Assembly (NCBI GenBank): GCA_930367215.1
Contig: OV884059.1
Coordinates: forward strand, 237,955,803-238,019,802
DNA length: 64,000 nucleotides
Source of the DNA: Pollenia angustigena
Lineage: Eukaryota; Arthropoda; Insecta; Diptera; Polleniidae
Reading direction: 5' to 3'
Part shown: positions 32,490 to 45,540 of the stretch, piece after piece
Layout: every line of letters starts with the position of its first letter
Position numbering within the stretch: the stretch's first letter is position 1
Notes under the pieces: model-generated
What the model was told of the DNA's origin: nothing
Databases searched by the model: none
The model's input: only the letters and a program-made list of their open reading frames with translations
Position numbers and translations under genes: made by a program

Positions 32490-32690
32490 CTGATTTCTAT
32501 GTGGTCCACCATCTCATTTTCAGCCCATATTAAAGCTTTATAAGAGCTTCTATTTCCTATTTTTGCCTCTTAATGGAACAAACTGTTGATTAAGCAACAC
32601 CATATTTTCTAACCAAGCCACTGACAATATAATCCTTTTGCAATAATTCAAGAATATTTACTTTATCTTTCAAAGATGGCACTTTCGGGG
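32490..32690 (-). pseudogene. pogo/Tigger transposase N-terminal relic
   Basis: The minus strand reads KVPSLKDKVNILELLQK, DYIVSGLVRKYGVA, a stop, STVCSIKRQK. This is the CENP-B-type N-terminal helix-turn-helix (pattern K-ILE-L--G--V--LA-KFGVS-STVC-I) of pogo/Tigger transposases. Three in-frame stops occur within 70 residues, and the catalytic DDE domain is missing, so only DNA-binding remnants persist. Its place inside TA-flanked Tigger-type ends agrees with the assignment. Confidence 0.7.
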
Positions 32691-33001
32691 TTTTTAATGA
32701 AATTTTTCACTTTCACGAAAAAAGAATATCGTAGCGATGGTAAAAAACAGCTAACATGTCAGCGTATACATACATGGATGCAATTAAGAAAAAAGAACGC
32801 TGTAACATCAACCAATAAGTGAACTCAATTCGGGGATTTCCCAATTCAAAAATCATTTTAAAAAGTAAACAAAGATGTGTTCATGTTTTGGAGCTTCCAG
32901 ATTTTGTTCACGTTTTAGAATAGCCTGTGTTGAAATAAATTGGCTCACGTTTCTGAGACGTTCACCCTTTTGAGTCTTCACGTTTTCGCGAGTTCACTGT
33001 A

Positions 33002-33529
33002 TATAGAATATAAGCAGAAAAATAGTGATACAATAAAGGATAAAATAAAAAGAAATCATCATCAAAAGACACATTTTCTACACCGTTCCTTTTACTAACT
33101 TAGTTATTTTTCAGAGATATTTAAATGCAAGTGTCTTTTTTGTTTCCTCTAGAAGCGCCCTTATCTTATCCCTTTCACGTTGAACAACCGGTGCCGATGA
33201 AAGATGAATTGCAGCTAGATGATATAATTGGCAATGTTTTAAATGAAATGGCGAGCCTTTTTTTAAGCTTCTAATGCTTGCAGGGATAAAACTTTATGGT
33301 TTCCTCATATTAACATACGAAAAAGTTTCTCCTGTAACAAATTTTATTACGACAAAAACGTAACGACAACAAACTGTTACCACATTTTATTTAGAAAACT
33401 TTCTGTTTCTTTTAAAGAATAGTTAAACTTTATATTTATTTACTTATATTTGCATAATTTATTAGCTTTTGTTTTTTAAGTTTTAGTTACTCTCTTACAA
33501 CATAGATTAAAGCAAATTCATGAATTTTT
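33002..33529. other. AT-rich spacer
   Basis: No gene or element boundary recognised. Confidence 0.4.
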
Positions 33530-34070
33530 TAATACCCTACAACATCTAGTTGCGTAGGGGGTACACTAAGTTTGCCATTCTGTGTGAAGCTTTTTAAGCA
33601 TTTATATACGATTCTATAAAGTATGTGTATTCTGGGATAAATACATGTCCGTCTGTCTGTCATTTTCGAAGGACTCAAAAGCAAAGAACAATATTGGTGT
33701 CAAATAGTATCTCCTAAGCAGTTTGGGGCTGAAATCCAGCAGTTATGAGTCAAAATGTAGAACCACCTCCCTTAAAAATAGATAATTTTGTTACACAAAC
33801 TAGCATAAATATTGAAATAAGATTTCGCACAAATTCGTTTTGTATGACTAGAAACCAGACGCCAAAATTTCGTGGAGATTAGACCATAATTTACCATAGG
33901 CTTCATATAAAGCCCGTTCTCGAAAAACACTTTAGTACGCCTTAAACCGTAACGAATAAGGGGGATATTCAAGCCTTCGGTGTTGAGATAACTCTCAACA
34001 AAAGTTTTATTTAGAGTTTGTGCTAACATATGCAGTAGTATACCAACAAGCCCTAGCAATGCATAATATA
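33530..34070. repeat. Fly-type dispersed repeat with CCGTCTGTCTG
   Basis: AATACCCTACAACATCTAGT at 33530 followed about 115 bases later by GTCCGTCTGTCTGTC is a layout seen repeatedly in dipteran intergenic repeats (from memory). A minus frame of 95 codons here is not a recognised protein. Confidence 0.45.
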
Positions 34071-35374
34071 TAAACTTAAATGAACGTTTAATGTATAAAT
34101 TATTTTACTTTTGTTTTATTACATACTTATGAAAACATTTATTTATGTGGTTATTTGCATAAATTAAGTACTATTTTTGGTAAGGGAAGTATTTAAGAAA
34201 ATGTTACCTAAAAAGCCATTTCTTAAAGTAAAGTGTTTTTCGCTAAATAAAATATGAGGAGCAGGCTATAAAAAATGCCTTAAGTAGATAAAAATCACTT
34301 AAAGGTGATTTTTATTCGATTTGTAATATTATAAAAGATTAAAGATAACTTTGTTTGGTACACGAGAAAATGTTTTTTTTTGTTTTTGCCAGCAAGATAA
34401 TCTTTAATGAAGTAAAGCCATAATATGAAATTAAGCCATAATATCTTTTGGCTTTTTTTTAGCTACATAAAGGAATTTGAGTTGAACAAAATATGTTCTA
34501 ACTTTTATTCATATTTTATTGATAATCTTAGAGACGCCTCTTTTGTGTAGTGCCGAGCTTAAACGTGCTTCTTGCTGTTTACGACCTTGTTTTCCAATGT
34601 GTGGGACAATTATCCTTGTAGGTGTTTTTCCTTTCAGCTATAAAACATTAATGCTGGATTTATTATTTTTCGTCTTTGCCCGTTTTTCTAAATTATTAAC
34701 CATGATGTTGCGATGATGGTTGTTTTTCCAAGTATCATACACACACACATTCGAAATGACGTTAAGAGTTAAGGAGAAAGGTTTGTTTTTAAAATGACTT
34801 TGATGGTGATGATTATGTTGAATGTAACGAAAGTATGCTTGATGACACTGATGTAAACGCATCCTTTTTACGATTTTCTCTTTTTCTAATAAAAGAGTCA
34901 ATTTAAGGATATTTGAGGACTTCCATAACAATTCCACTTAAAACATATTTTTGAAAAATCAAAATACAACGTTAGTTAAAGATGATATGTATACATACTT
35001 GTACATATTGTTTGTAAAAAGTGTTAGTGATCAGAGGAGTTATACAAGTAAAAAATGGAAAGATCAACTTAAATTTAATTAAATTAAAAAAGTTGAAAAT
35101 GTACCGTTTTATTTATTTCATTTTAATCTATCGAAATATTTCGTTTTGCTAAAACTATTTTGAATACCACAATTTTTTGGGGATACTGAATAGCTGTTTC
35201 TTTTTAACAGCGTTATCAATAATAAAAGCACTGTTAAAAATGCACTTTCTTTGCATTCATCTCCTAAACATTTAAATAGAACATAATATTTTGTTTAAAT
35301 GTATTTAGAGGTTCGAGCAAGAGGCTTAAATCCATTTTAGGCTTATTTCATTCCATTACTCTCAATTAAATGCA
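34071..35374. other. AT-rich stretch with a small perfect hairpin
   Basis: AAAAATCACTTTAAG-type arms near 34287-34313 form a perfect hairpin. Frames of 65-99 codons on both strands have no recognisable motif. Confidence 0.4.
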
Positions 35375-36780
35375 AAACAAGTAAAACACTATATTCGGCT
35401 GTGCCGAATTTTTGGTATCCTCCACTCAATGAAAGATTATTTCGTGACTGGGCTTTATTATCCAAAAATTACAAGCCAATATTAATAAAAACTGACCTCA
35501 ACTTTATCAATTTTCGATAATTGTCAGCGAGATTTATAGACGTATTTAACTGTGACTTTTACCACAATAGCATTGTTCGTTAAGGTTGAAAATGAACTAA
35601 AGTGCTCTCAAAGAAGGGCTTAATAGGAATTTGTGCTGTTTTAGGTATAACTGAATATGGACCGATCCTCATAACTAGTATGATTTTCAGTTACACAAAA
35701 TGAATTTGTGCAAAATTAAATGAAAATAGGTGCATTAGATATGTCACAAAATTGTTTTTTTTTTGTTTTAAATGTATATCAATTTTAAAGAGAGGTTGTT
35801 CCATATTTGGTTTTGTAACTCATTTTGTACTACACCGATGTTGCTGGATTTCCATCCTAAATTGTTAAGGAGAACTAGAAACACTATGACACCAAAACTT
35901 TTATGTTTTCTTATCGAAAGTAAGCGTGTTTTCAACAAACGAACAGACAGTCAGACAAATGGGCATGGCTTAGTCGCCTTAGAGTCTCTCAAGAACCCAG
36001 CATATATATATATATATATTTTACGGGGCCTAAGATGAATATTTTACACAGAATGGTAAGCTTAGCATTCCTTATTCGTCTTGCCAAAATTTATAAAACA
36101 AATTTGTGCAGAAAAAAATCAAAATCAGTGCACGCTTTAACGAATTTTTGCTTGATTTTGTGACAAAACTATAAATTTTTTAGGGAGTTGGTCCACATTC
36201 CCACTTAACCGGTTGTGCTGGGTTTTAATCCCAAAAAGAAAAGGATTTTACTCGTTTATTCTGAGTATTTCACTAGACAGACTGAAGGACAGACAGATTA
36301 GCATGGCAAAGTCTGCTTTAGTGGGTTTTAGATGAATAATAAAAAATTTTCAAACCGAATGAAAAACATATTTTAACCTCATTTATAACGTAATTTTGGA
36401 GATAATGAAGATATCTTGAAATTTTTTACGTAAGTTTTAATTGGAACAAGGACCCACCCTATTGAAAATGAAATCAAATTTTATTCGAATCGGCCCATAA
36501 CTGACCATAACTCGCATACAAATACTACTACCGAAAATAGCTTTTAATGCCATACTTTCCTTATAAATGTTGGTATTATCATAAAAATTGGCAATAATAA
36601 CTTTTACGATAGCTTCTATCTCATGACAAAAATCCTATATAGATGAAGATATCTAATACACAAAGAACTTTAACATGATTCTTAACCTCATAACATAAAT
36701 TTATTAAGGCGGGTTCATGATTGCTTATGGGTACATAAAAGGGTACACTAGCAAAAATTGTACGGCTTTGCCGACTATAC
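35375..36780. repeat. Fly-type dispersed repeat, TTCGGCTGTGCCGAA start
   Basis: The block opens with ACAAGTAAAACACTATATTCG and GGCTGTGCCGAATTTTTGG and closes with TACGGCTTTGCCGACTATAC and a T-tract. It contains ACAGACAGTCAGACA (35944), CAGACTGAAGGACAGACAG (36277) and a TA run (36003-36019). This family is widespread in fly genomes to my knowledge, but I cannot assign its class. Confidence 0.5.
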
Positions 36781-39075
36781 TTTCTTTTTTTTTTTTTTTA
36801 ATTAAAACGACAGTTTAATATGTTTTATAATAATGGTTTCATACCTTTTAATTTGTAAAATTTACTTAAATTTATTTCAAAAACAAAAAAAAAAAACAAA
36901 AACTAAAAAGTATAATTATAACGTTTCGTTATGGAACTCTTCAGTTAGTCTTTAAAGAAAAAACAAAATTTCTTTAGGTTTTATAAATATTTCCCTTAAA
37001 GGAGTACTATATACAAAAGGCGATAAAATACTTAATTTCCTGCCTTTTCTTAGCATTCAAAAAGTTACAACTTATTTATCGTTATAAAAAAACTAAGTTC
37101 TTGTCTACAGTTGTGAAAATTAATCTTTTCTTCATCAGCAGTTTTTCTATTTACTGCTTTTCCCATAGTTCTGTATATGTATATTTTTGACGACATAAGA
37201 AAGAAAACAGACAAGTAAAGTTTTCCACAAACAATTTTTTTTTTTCCTTAAGATGTTTCTACTGTCAGATACAAATGTTACATTATTTCTGTTTATTCTC
37301 TCACCATATACAAACTAAAATTTTACTTCAAAATAAAAAAATAAACACAAAAAAGTGAAAATGAAATAATCAGCCCTGCCGAATGTATGTCACCTTCCAC
37401 CAGAAGTTTGAATAAAGGAAGGAAAATATGAAACACAGCAACGTCTTAGCCCGTTTTTAGTGTCAAACATTCTTTGATGGCTTACTTACCATTCATGGTT
37501 CGTTCTTTTGACAGTTCTGTCGCAACTACTTAAACACGACTTTCATAGTAAATTCCAATTTAATTGCCAAATTTTAGGTCAAAAACTTCTTCCCAAATTA
37601 TTTTGTGCGAAATATATTGTTCCGGTCGGTCATTTGTGTGGCGGCTTAGTCCTTTATTGCGAGCTTAAATGGACATATATTGCCATATCGTCTAAGAATT
37701 TCACAAGCATCGCAATAACTCTATAGCGATGATTATTTCGTAGTGTGTCAAACGAAAGAACAAAATCAATTTTCCTCACATCTTTTCTGTGGTGAATACA
37801 AAAATCATGAAAGAAATTTATTTTGACGTTTACCATTTTGCTGTTACTCGTATGGGAGATTTTTACAACCAAAATTTCTGCATTCATATGCGAGGCAAAT
37901 GCCGTAGATTATTGGAAACAAAATGATAAGAGATTTAGCATTCAAATGTACATTTTCAGCATGACTGTCTATTAAAAATACATTCACATGAATGATTTAT
38001 TTATATTAAATTACCTCAATACTTATTTACGGGGTTATACATTCTTCGGTTTGAAACGTACATTTAAAAAAACACAAACTTTAAAGAAACTTGACATTTC
38101 CTGCAAAATATATACATGCAATATAACCACAATACTAATTATTATATACAATTCTTTTGAATGTTACTTTTGGACCACTTTTTCGGTCATTTCAAATGCG
38201 GCATCGCTAGGGAATTATACGAGAATACACGGTATTTGGAAACTTACCATGAAACGAAGCGGAAATCTGACGTTGAAACTGCATTTCGTCCAGTTCATAG
38301 TTTTCAAGTGCAGGCCTAAACAAGTCGATTGTAATACGGCCATAGCGCTTCGAATTATATGTAACGCTTCTTTTATTAATTAGTCATATTCTTTAACACT
38401 TTGACTTACAGAAGCGCACATTGCGATTATGCCTGACCACATCTGTAACGGTTTCAGTCTCTTCAAATTACCTTATAATTTTTCCAATTTCTTGCAGAGT
38501 AGATCGATAACGACAATAATTACGAAGTAATGCTCAAAAAGTTATTAAGTTAGTTTGTAGTTAGCTATTCAATCTGTGTCAATGCTGCAGGTTCGATTTC
38601 CGCCAAAAACATTGATTCACTTCAATGGGTTGAAGGTCTATCTTACAATTTCTCAGTAAATTAAACTAATATACAAATTTTAAATGTATTTGTGAAATAT
38701 ATTATCTTTTTCCAAACATTTTGAGTAAAAGTTCGAAAACTTAGAGTAAGAAAAAATTTCTCTCACAAAAAGACAAATAGACGGGAACAAAAAAAAAAAA
38801 AAAACAAATTACAACTAGAACGTCAAAGTGTTTTAATATGGTTTTTAATACATTTTTTTATTTTAATTAAATATTATTTTTTAAAGTGATTTTTTAAATT
38901 TTTCTTAATGAAAATTACATTTGGGGTATTAACAAGATGTGCTATCATGTTATATTGTCATAATGTTCTCACATTTTACAATGGTTTAAAAATATTGTTG
39001 TTGCTTTGTAAACAAAAAGTGTCTCAAATTAAAAGAACTTTGCTTGATATGTTTATTTTGCTGTTTTAATTAATC
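36781..39075. other. Gene-free region with two higher-GC patches
   Basis: Patches near 37480-37720 and 38160-38480 are markedly less AT-rich. On the minus strand CATGGTAAGT (38250) and TTCTGTAAGT (38410) are strong splice-donor matches, but the flanking frames are short and unrecognised. A 131-codon plus frame (37988-38383) overlaps them and is probably spurious. Confidence 0.35.
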
Positions 39076-39200
39076 AGAAGAGACCTGCGCCGTCGCCGTT
39101 GATGGTATAGTTTTATCCGGCTAATATCCGAATTTAACCTGCGGCTAGCAATTTTTGCAACAAATCACTAGTGGCGTCAAATTTTATCGGCCTAGGACTC
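39076..39200. repeat. GC-rich end AGAGACCTGCGCCG
   Basis: It is the inverted counterpart of the terminus near 27900 and is followed by CGTCGCCGTTGATGG and a CCTGCGGCTAGC block. Only one end is recognisable. Confidence 0.35.
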
Positions 39201-42164
39201 CGATGTTTGGTTAACAAACAAAAGAAAATTTATTTCTGATTTGCGTCTGAAAAATGGAAAATAATTGATTAATTCATGGATTAGAACTAAAAAAAAAAAA
39301 ATTGGTTTTAGGTAAATTTTTTTATATTTGTTAAACATATTTTATTTTTCGAATTTATTCTATGAGCTAAATTTCAGTTATGTATTTCATAAAGCATTTT
39401 TGTAATAGTCCTATTTCTTCAATTTTTCAGAAATGACTTTACACACTAATAAAATAAATATAATATAAAGTAACCTTCGAAAGGAAATAATTCCCAGTAT
39501 CTATTTTTTATATTTGTTTAAAATCAGCTGGCTTAAATTCAAAATAACACACTCAATTATGAGGGGTTGTTCACAACAGTCTTATTTTTTCATGCTATTA
39601 TTTAAAGACATATGACTTTATGACAACTTGTGAATGGTTTCCTGCTAGAAGAGGAAGAAAAATTGTAATCTCTTAAAGCGCTCTCATTTACACAAAATTT
39701 AAAGTACGAGAACGATTTTCGTGGAAATTGGGAGTAAAGAAACGGTCCTAATATTCATAAACGTTATGGATCTTTTATACACTACTATGTTTGAAGTGTT
39801 CGAAAATAAACGGAACATTATTAAGCGTACGGCTTACACACCCAGAAACGACATCTATTTTTTTAGTGTTTGTGTAAACAAAAACCACCTTTAATAGCGT
39901 TCGTAACTATTTTCAAGAAAATAGCGAACTTTATGTAGTGTTCTGTTCTTCGTTATAAAACAGAACAATTGTAGTGGTTCTGTAGACATAGATTTTATTT
40001 AAATGTTCTTTAGTGTTTCTTTTTTACATTGATAAATAAAATAAGCAAACAAAAAATTTTACAAACGACCACAGCACGAATAGCTTGTGTATGGATTGTG
40101 CACATGTTTTGTGTATGCAAAATTTTATCGCTGGCTTTTTGTTTTTTTTCGTGTATGTATTTTGTTTTTGTGAAATTTTTTTTTTTAATTTTTTTACCAG
40201 CCAAAAGGTGGCTAAGCACAACTGTGATGAGCCGAACAAATGGAAATTTTTGGCAAAAAAAAAAAACAGAACGCAATTAAATGTTTTTATCTTTTTCTTA
40301 AGTTGGATAAGTACATTATTATATTTGTGTTCAAAGATCTCGAACAGAGAAACGTAATTTTTTTAACGCTTTACACAAACACTATTAGCGTTTGTGTTTT
40401 CCACAAATCCACCGAACCGAACACTAAGAAACGATAATTAATGTTTAAGATAAAATGTTCAACAAAGTAATGCAATTTTAAACTTAACATCAAACAGCTG
40501 TTTACTGGAATATACATGTATTTCTGCTTACAAATATTAAAAACTTAGGAAATTAAAATGCTATACACATTTCCAATTTAAAAATATACATTTGTATGTA
40601 AAAAAAGCAACATTTTACTCATACCACATTTTACACTTTCCATTGTGTTCTTAAAGTACAAACATACAAATTCAGACATCGGGTACCCATATCTGCATAC
40701 TTCATTCAATTCCCTTTTTACTTCCAACTTACCTTTTGTAAAAAAACTGTGTCAGCTTAAACGAAAGTTTTCGAACTATTTAAAATGCTTTAGCAGAGTG
40801 CTCTCATCCTGGTAACAGACACACACATGTACATGTACATTGAGAATGTCAAGGTTAAGGACAAAAACATTTCTAAGGATACGAAAACAAAAATATTTGC
40901 TATTCTATGGGAGTCTTGATTACACTTTTACCTCTCCACTGCTTTTGAATAGAACTGTGCAAAGGAAGGAGAGTAGAGCCATTGCTTCAATTGCTCAACT
41001 ACTGAATGCTCAGTAAAGTTACTTTAGGTCAAGTTCATAAAAGACAAATACGAGTGTGTGCATTTATTGTTAAATGATGTAAAAAACTCGGTATCGGGGA
41101 ATATTGAAACATTGGATTGAATGTCTAACATGTTTCAATTAACAACATCTTTTTTACAGAAATATGCAAACAAAAGTTCTGATAGTGCATAAAAAATATT
41201 CCTGTAAAATATTGAAGGAATAAGACTATTAAAGAATTAAAGTTTTTTAAATTGTAATTTGACTTAAAATACACATTAAAGTTATTAAAGAAAAGGTTTA
41301 GTTGTAAGACCAATCGACTTTTATTCTTATATCGTCGCCTTAGACTGCAAACCTGCTAACTAGCTTTTAGCAAATTTTACAGGGCAGACAAAATACTTTT
41401 CTAATAAGATTTCTGTATGACGCCCCAAATTCCCAATTTCTATTTTTGATAAATACACTGAAATTTATTGTTGAGGGAAAGAAAGTTGTCTTTTTCTAGC
41501 TTAAGAAGCAAAGCTTGATATATTTGATATATTTTCTAATATTCTATAGAGTCCCAAATTTAAAAAAATATTTTTCTTAGTCGATGCGGCAGACAGTTCT
41601 TCGTTCCATGTACAAATATAAGGTGAAACAATGTTATTCCAATGCACACTGGGAAATTCCGGCCAAAAATTATTGATTTTTTTTTTTAATTTTAATAAAA
41701 TTTTGATGACAGATTATAGCGAACACTTCAAAACATACAACTCATTTATTATTTTGGCTCTTAGATAACTATTTTACTGTTAATAGTGGAGCAAAGTAGA
41801 TAATTTTTTTCTTATAAATTGAAGGGTTTTAAAGTTTTAAAGTTTTTGTGATTTGAAATAAAAGTAAGCTATGATTTTTTCTTTTAAGTATTCTTTGAAA
41901 ATAAGCACGTTAAGCTTAAACGGTATAAGTAATTAATCATTCCATGTGATAATTGTGATTTTGTTCGCGTTATTTTTTTGGATAAGTGAAGTGATTTTGA
42001 GTTACTTTAAAAATAAATAAAACCTAAAGTAAGCCAAATTTAAAGAGACCAAAACAAAAAAGGTGGGGCTAGGGGAGGTTAAGTGATAATAAGATGTAGT
42101 ACTGTTAAGTATCAAAAGTAAGTACTATACATTTCAGCTGCCACCACCTGCCACCCTAGTAGCC
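39201..42164. other. AT-rich gene-free region
   Basis: No coding sequence is recognised. A short fragment at about 41395-41500 (CCCAAATTCCCAATTTC then CACTGAAATTTATTGTTGAG) matches the 3' segment of the hammerhead repeat. Motifs GTGTTTGTGT at 39870 and 40380 may belong to an unresolved element. Confidence 0.4.
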
Positions 42165-42620
42165 AGATCATTTTTAGTAATTTCCTATATTTGTATAAGA
42201 TTAGCGTGACTGACTGGGTAATCATGGCCCAGCCCAAACAACTTAAGCCAGACACTTGAAATTTTGAATGTAGACTCCCCTCTCAATGTGTCAATAAAAA
42301 AGGTAGAGACTTTTGGAAATTAAATTCATAAGGGGTTAGAAATGAGTAAAAACGGGTAAAATCAGCAACATTATATCTCGTGATCTAACAGAGGTAGACG
42401 TAAAATTCAAAAAATACCATTATTGAATCAAAAATTGAATTATCATGTGTGGGTACTTTTTTGAAATTCGCACATTTTGGGTATAAAAAAGGGCAACAAT
42501 AAAATTTGGTACATTTTTGGTTAACAATTTATCTTCTTAAAGTAATAAAGATAAAAATAAAGTTAAATTGTGTTCTCTTCTCTTAAAAAGCTCTTATACA
42601 AATTTTGGTACCTTTTGGAA
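42165..42620. repeat. Dispersed repeat shared with 8.4-9.4 kb
   Basis: It shares GACTGACT, CAGCCYAAAC, GACACTTGAAATTT-type and GGTACTTTTTTG landmarks in the same order with 8420-8776 and 9282-9330. This copy lacks the LINE insertion, which is how the LINE junctions at 8777 and 9281 were placed. Confidence 0.6.
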
Positions 42621-43189
42621 ATTCGAATATATAAATACCGTTGGTATGTACTTTTTTCTGTCCAACATGTATTTGAATGTCAAATTTCAGCTATTTACTG
42701 AAAGAACAGATATTTGTTATATATATGTAGCTATGCAGTCGCGAGTACAGGGGAAGAAACAAGAATTGGTACACATCCTTACCCATCTCAACCCCCACCC
42801 ACCTTAAACGGAAAAAATATACCATTGCTATGATCTTTCCAAATGAAATTTTGCAAAATGGTATGTTTAATTGGAATGTTCCTAAACAATCCCCCCGTCA
42901 CCCATCCCACAGGAGCTCAAGTCGGATCCACGTCTGAGTTATGTTAAGATATATATACATATGTTTATGTATTTATATAATCACATAAGTTCACATATTA
43001 TATTATAACCATATATGATCATATCTACTTTTATTTGCTCAGGTAGGCAAAAAGATGGGGACAGGAGATGAGCATATATAGATATTCCACAAACTACTAA
43101 TGTAATCGCTACAAATGATCATATTTTATTAGTCTGCAATGTTTAAAAAAATGACTGTACTGTATTCGTATCTGAAAAAGTTACATGTA
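42621..43189. other. AT-rich spacer
   Basis: No gene recognised; TA-rich microsatellite-like stretches near 42945-43030. Confidence 0.4.
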
Positions 43190-44173
43190 GGAAGACCCTT
43201 TTTCTATGTTAAATGCGTTTCGCCGCTGCTAGAGGTCGCTAAACTTGTCCTAAATTACCTCCTTTGTCAAACTTCCAACCCTATCTACTCTTTTGCAAAT
43301 GACAGCAACCTTTGCCATTCGTACTCATTTTAATACAGGCCAAGCGTATCCGATGTCCGTGCTATGAGGCAGAATATGAATGATACGCTTGGCCGAGACC
43401 TTGACATAGTCTCGGAATGGGGTCGTGCGAATAGGGTCGATTTTAATGCCCGAAAAACCCAATGTTGCGTTCTGACGCATAAACGCGCGACAAACCGGGG
43501 TGCCTCATCTGTATATATGGGTGGTATAATTATTGAGGAATCAGAAACTCGTGATGTTCTGGGCATGAGGATACAATGTGTTGTCCGATGGACAAAACAT
43601 ATATTCAAGGTGTCGAAAAAAGCATTCAAGTGCCTCGGCTTTCTAAGATGGTGTAAGATATACTTCACTCCATCTAATCTCCTTTCTAACATCTATATCT
43701 ATATCTATATCCGACCGCGTATGGAATACAACTCTCATCTGTGGGCCGGTGCTTCAAAGTCTATTTTGGAGCTTGACGATCGCGTGCAGGAGAGGGCTTA
43801 GGTTCTCATTGGTGACAGTAGGGTATCCAATTCTATTGACTTCCTTGAGCACCGTCGTAATGTGGGTTGTATTTGCCTGGTTTATCGTTACTACCATGGG
43901 ATGTGTTCCGCCAAAATTAGGGATCTGGTTTCCGAAACCCGTACGTTTGTTCGTAATACACGTTTTTCCATAAGAGCCCATCGTTATGTGGTCGATTAGC
44001 AGGTGAATCGCACAACGCATTACAGAGAGAATTCGTTTTTTTCCCGGACTGTTCGTATGTGGAATAACCTTCCTGCAGAAGTCTTCCCTCTCACTTACAA
44101 CATGATTAAATTCAAATCGAATGTTCACAAACACTACTCCCTCTATCCTCCTTCCTACAACCTATTTTCCTAG
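43190..44173 (+). pseudogene. LINE reverse transcriptase C-terminal half
   Basis: Around 43280 IYSFANDSNLCHSYS corresponds to the catalytic YADD/FADD region, with the second Asp kept and the first replaced by Asn. After a stop near 43332, the frame from 43364 gives LDIVSEWGRANRVDFNARKT, the W---N-L-F-P-KT block. RPRMEYNSHLWAGASKSIL matches the RP-LEY-S-LW motif, followed by stop, then IDFLEHRRNVGCICLVYRYY and SFFSRTVRMWNNLPAEVFP, the usual LINE C-terminal motifs. An ATCTAT microsatellite expansion (43688-43711) sits inside the coding frame. Three or more in-frame stops make it defunct. Confidence 0.8.
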
Positions 44174-44262
44174 TTCCAACACAATGCAATGCATTAGTAG
44201 GGGTCATCCCCTGAGTGCTGGTCCTAACAGTAAAAAAAAAGCTAGTTAGTTAGTTAGTAGTT
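43190..44262 (+). mobile_element. 5'-truncated Jockey-superfamily LINE
   Basis: The segment encodes the second half of a reverse transcriptase plus C-terminus and ends with about 60 bp of untranslated sequence and a TAGT tandem tail (about 44243-44262), a classic LINE 3' structure. Most LINE copies lose their 5' part on insertion. Confidence 0.8.
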
Positions 44263-44579
44263 GTTAAAAAAGACATTCTTCTTTGATTTAAGCATACACT
44301 TTATTTAATGTGTGTATTAGTTATGCTCTGAATGTATCTTAAAAAAGTGTTGCTGTAACTAAGAAATGAAGTAAAACAAATTTTTGATGGATAAATAAAA
44401 AAACTGAGTGAATACTTTTTCAAATTTATCTGCCGTTTAATAAACCAAGTGTCCGCCATTAAGTTTCAAAAGAGAAACTAACCACATTTAAGTTCTAACT
44501 TAGAGATATATGATCTTTTTTAAAGGCCCAAGACGCATTTATTATTTTTTATAATTAAGTACTTTAGATTAACATTTAA
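44263..44579. other. AT-rich spacer
   Basis: Nothing recognised. Confidence 0.4.
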
Positions 44580-45050
44580 GCGAACACCAGGTCCTGGCCA
44601 GGCATTTTTGACTTTTTTCCAGTTGTTTTTAATATAATTATTAAATATATTAGAACGAAACTTTATGTTGTCCTCAAGCAAAGTGTTTTTACAAGAAAAT
44701 GAGAAAAAATTGTAAATTTAAACACCGTTGGCGTGGCAATTGGCCAAATAAAAATTTTGTGCATTTTGTATCCACCAGGGCCTGGCTAGGCCCTGACATA
44801 TTATACATGTACTGCAGTAAATAAAATCAAAATGAAACGTTTAAAAAAGTATACGCAACACATAAGAATTCTTTCTTTACTTTTTTTTCGAAGAATTATT
44901 CTTATTTCCCAAATAAATATAGCCATAAAACTCCTTACATATAAAAGAAGTCCCAGCCAGGCCCAGGGGCTCGTTAGTGTGAGTTTTTCTATAGCCACAA
45001 AAAACTCCATATAACATACAATGAGTCGCAGCCAGGTCTTGGGGTTCGTT
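44580..45050. mobile_element. MITE-like unit with four CCAGG-CCTGGC motif copies
   Basis: CGAACACCAGGTCCTGGCC at 44581 is mirrored by the complement of GCCAGGTCTTGGGGTTCG ending about 45049. Two further copies lie inside, at about 44774 (same strand) and 44953 (opposite strand), so there are two copies per side in opposite orientation. Confidence 0.55.
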
Positions 45051-45284
45051 TGTGTAAAATCATTTTGGTGTTAAAAGCTATAAATATTATAATATGTACG
45101 ATAAAATTATCTTATTTTCTGTACTGTGTTTAAAAATTAACTTTCTAAAGAAATTAACTTCAAGAAAATCTCTACCGTTATTGAGACATTATTATAAAGT
45201 CGTAAAAAGTGCTCCGTTTTTTCAGGTTTTTTTTAAGGATATATGCTCCGTTGCCCTTACAATTGATGTAAAGAAAAAAATTTA

Positions 45285-45540
45285 ATATTATAACAAGTAG
45301 AACTGTTGCTATAAGTCTTATACGTTTAACAGTTTTATTTGGTTTAATATCTTTAGTTTTTCTAAAATCTTTATGGATGAAGTTTCCTGATGATCTGGCC
45401 TAAGAAACCAGTGAAATGCGCATAGGAATAGCTTATCCCATCGACAATAAATTTCAAGTGTTTTTATCAAGAATAAAAACTGGGAATTAAGCACGAATAA
45501 CAAAATCTTTTGAAATTAAAATTTTGTATTCCCAAAAATT
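45285..45540 (+). mobile_element. Hammerhead-bearing repeat, copy H2 (5'-truncated)
   Basis: It begins inside the family at ACAAGTAGAACTGTTGC, includes the hammerhead-like core at 45380-45432, and keeps the 3' segment GGGAATTAAGCACGAATAAC, followed by TGTATTCCCAAAAATTG. The TATTCCC extension also follows other copies, hinting at tandem units. Confidence 0.7.
45380..45432 (+). ncRNA. Hammerhead-like core, degenerate (H2)
   Basis: GTTTC, CTGATGA, TCTGG, loop CCTAAGAAA, CCAGT, GAAA, then ATGCGCAT and AGGAAT follow in order. The first pair of stem II is a T-T mismatch. Confidence 0.5.

Larger units (their letters stand above)
31672..32999. mobile_element. pogo/Tigger-type element, 1328 bp, with nested guest
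   Basis: Inverted ends CAGTGAACTCGCGAWAACGT are flanked by TA on both sides (31670-31671, 33000-33001), the Tc1/mariner/pogo target. A transposase N-terminus relic lies on the minus strand near the right end, and another element (31910-32309) is inserted near the left end. Confidence 0.8.

Noticed and set aside
36781..36800. Long terminal repeats of a retrovirus-like element
   Set aside because: I looked for paired long direct repeats with TG/CA ends and found none in the window.
37988..38383. 131-codon plus-strand frame
   Set aside because: It matches no family I know, and splice-donor signals in the same stretch are on the other strand. It may be a shadow of something else.
38575..38605. 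Possible tRNA gene or SINE from a GGTTCGATTTCC box-B match
   Set aside because: No paired acceptor, D or anticodon stems could be drawn upstream and no proper box A is present.
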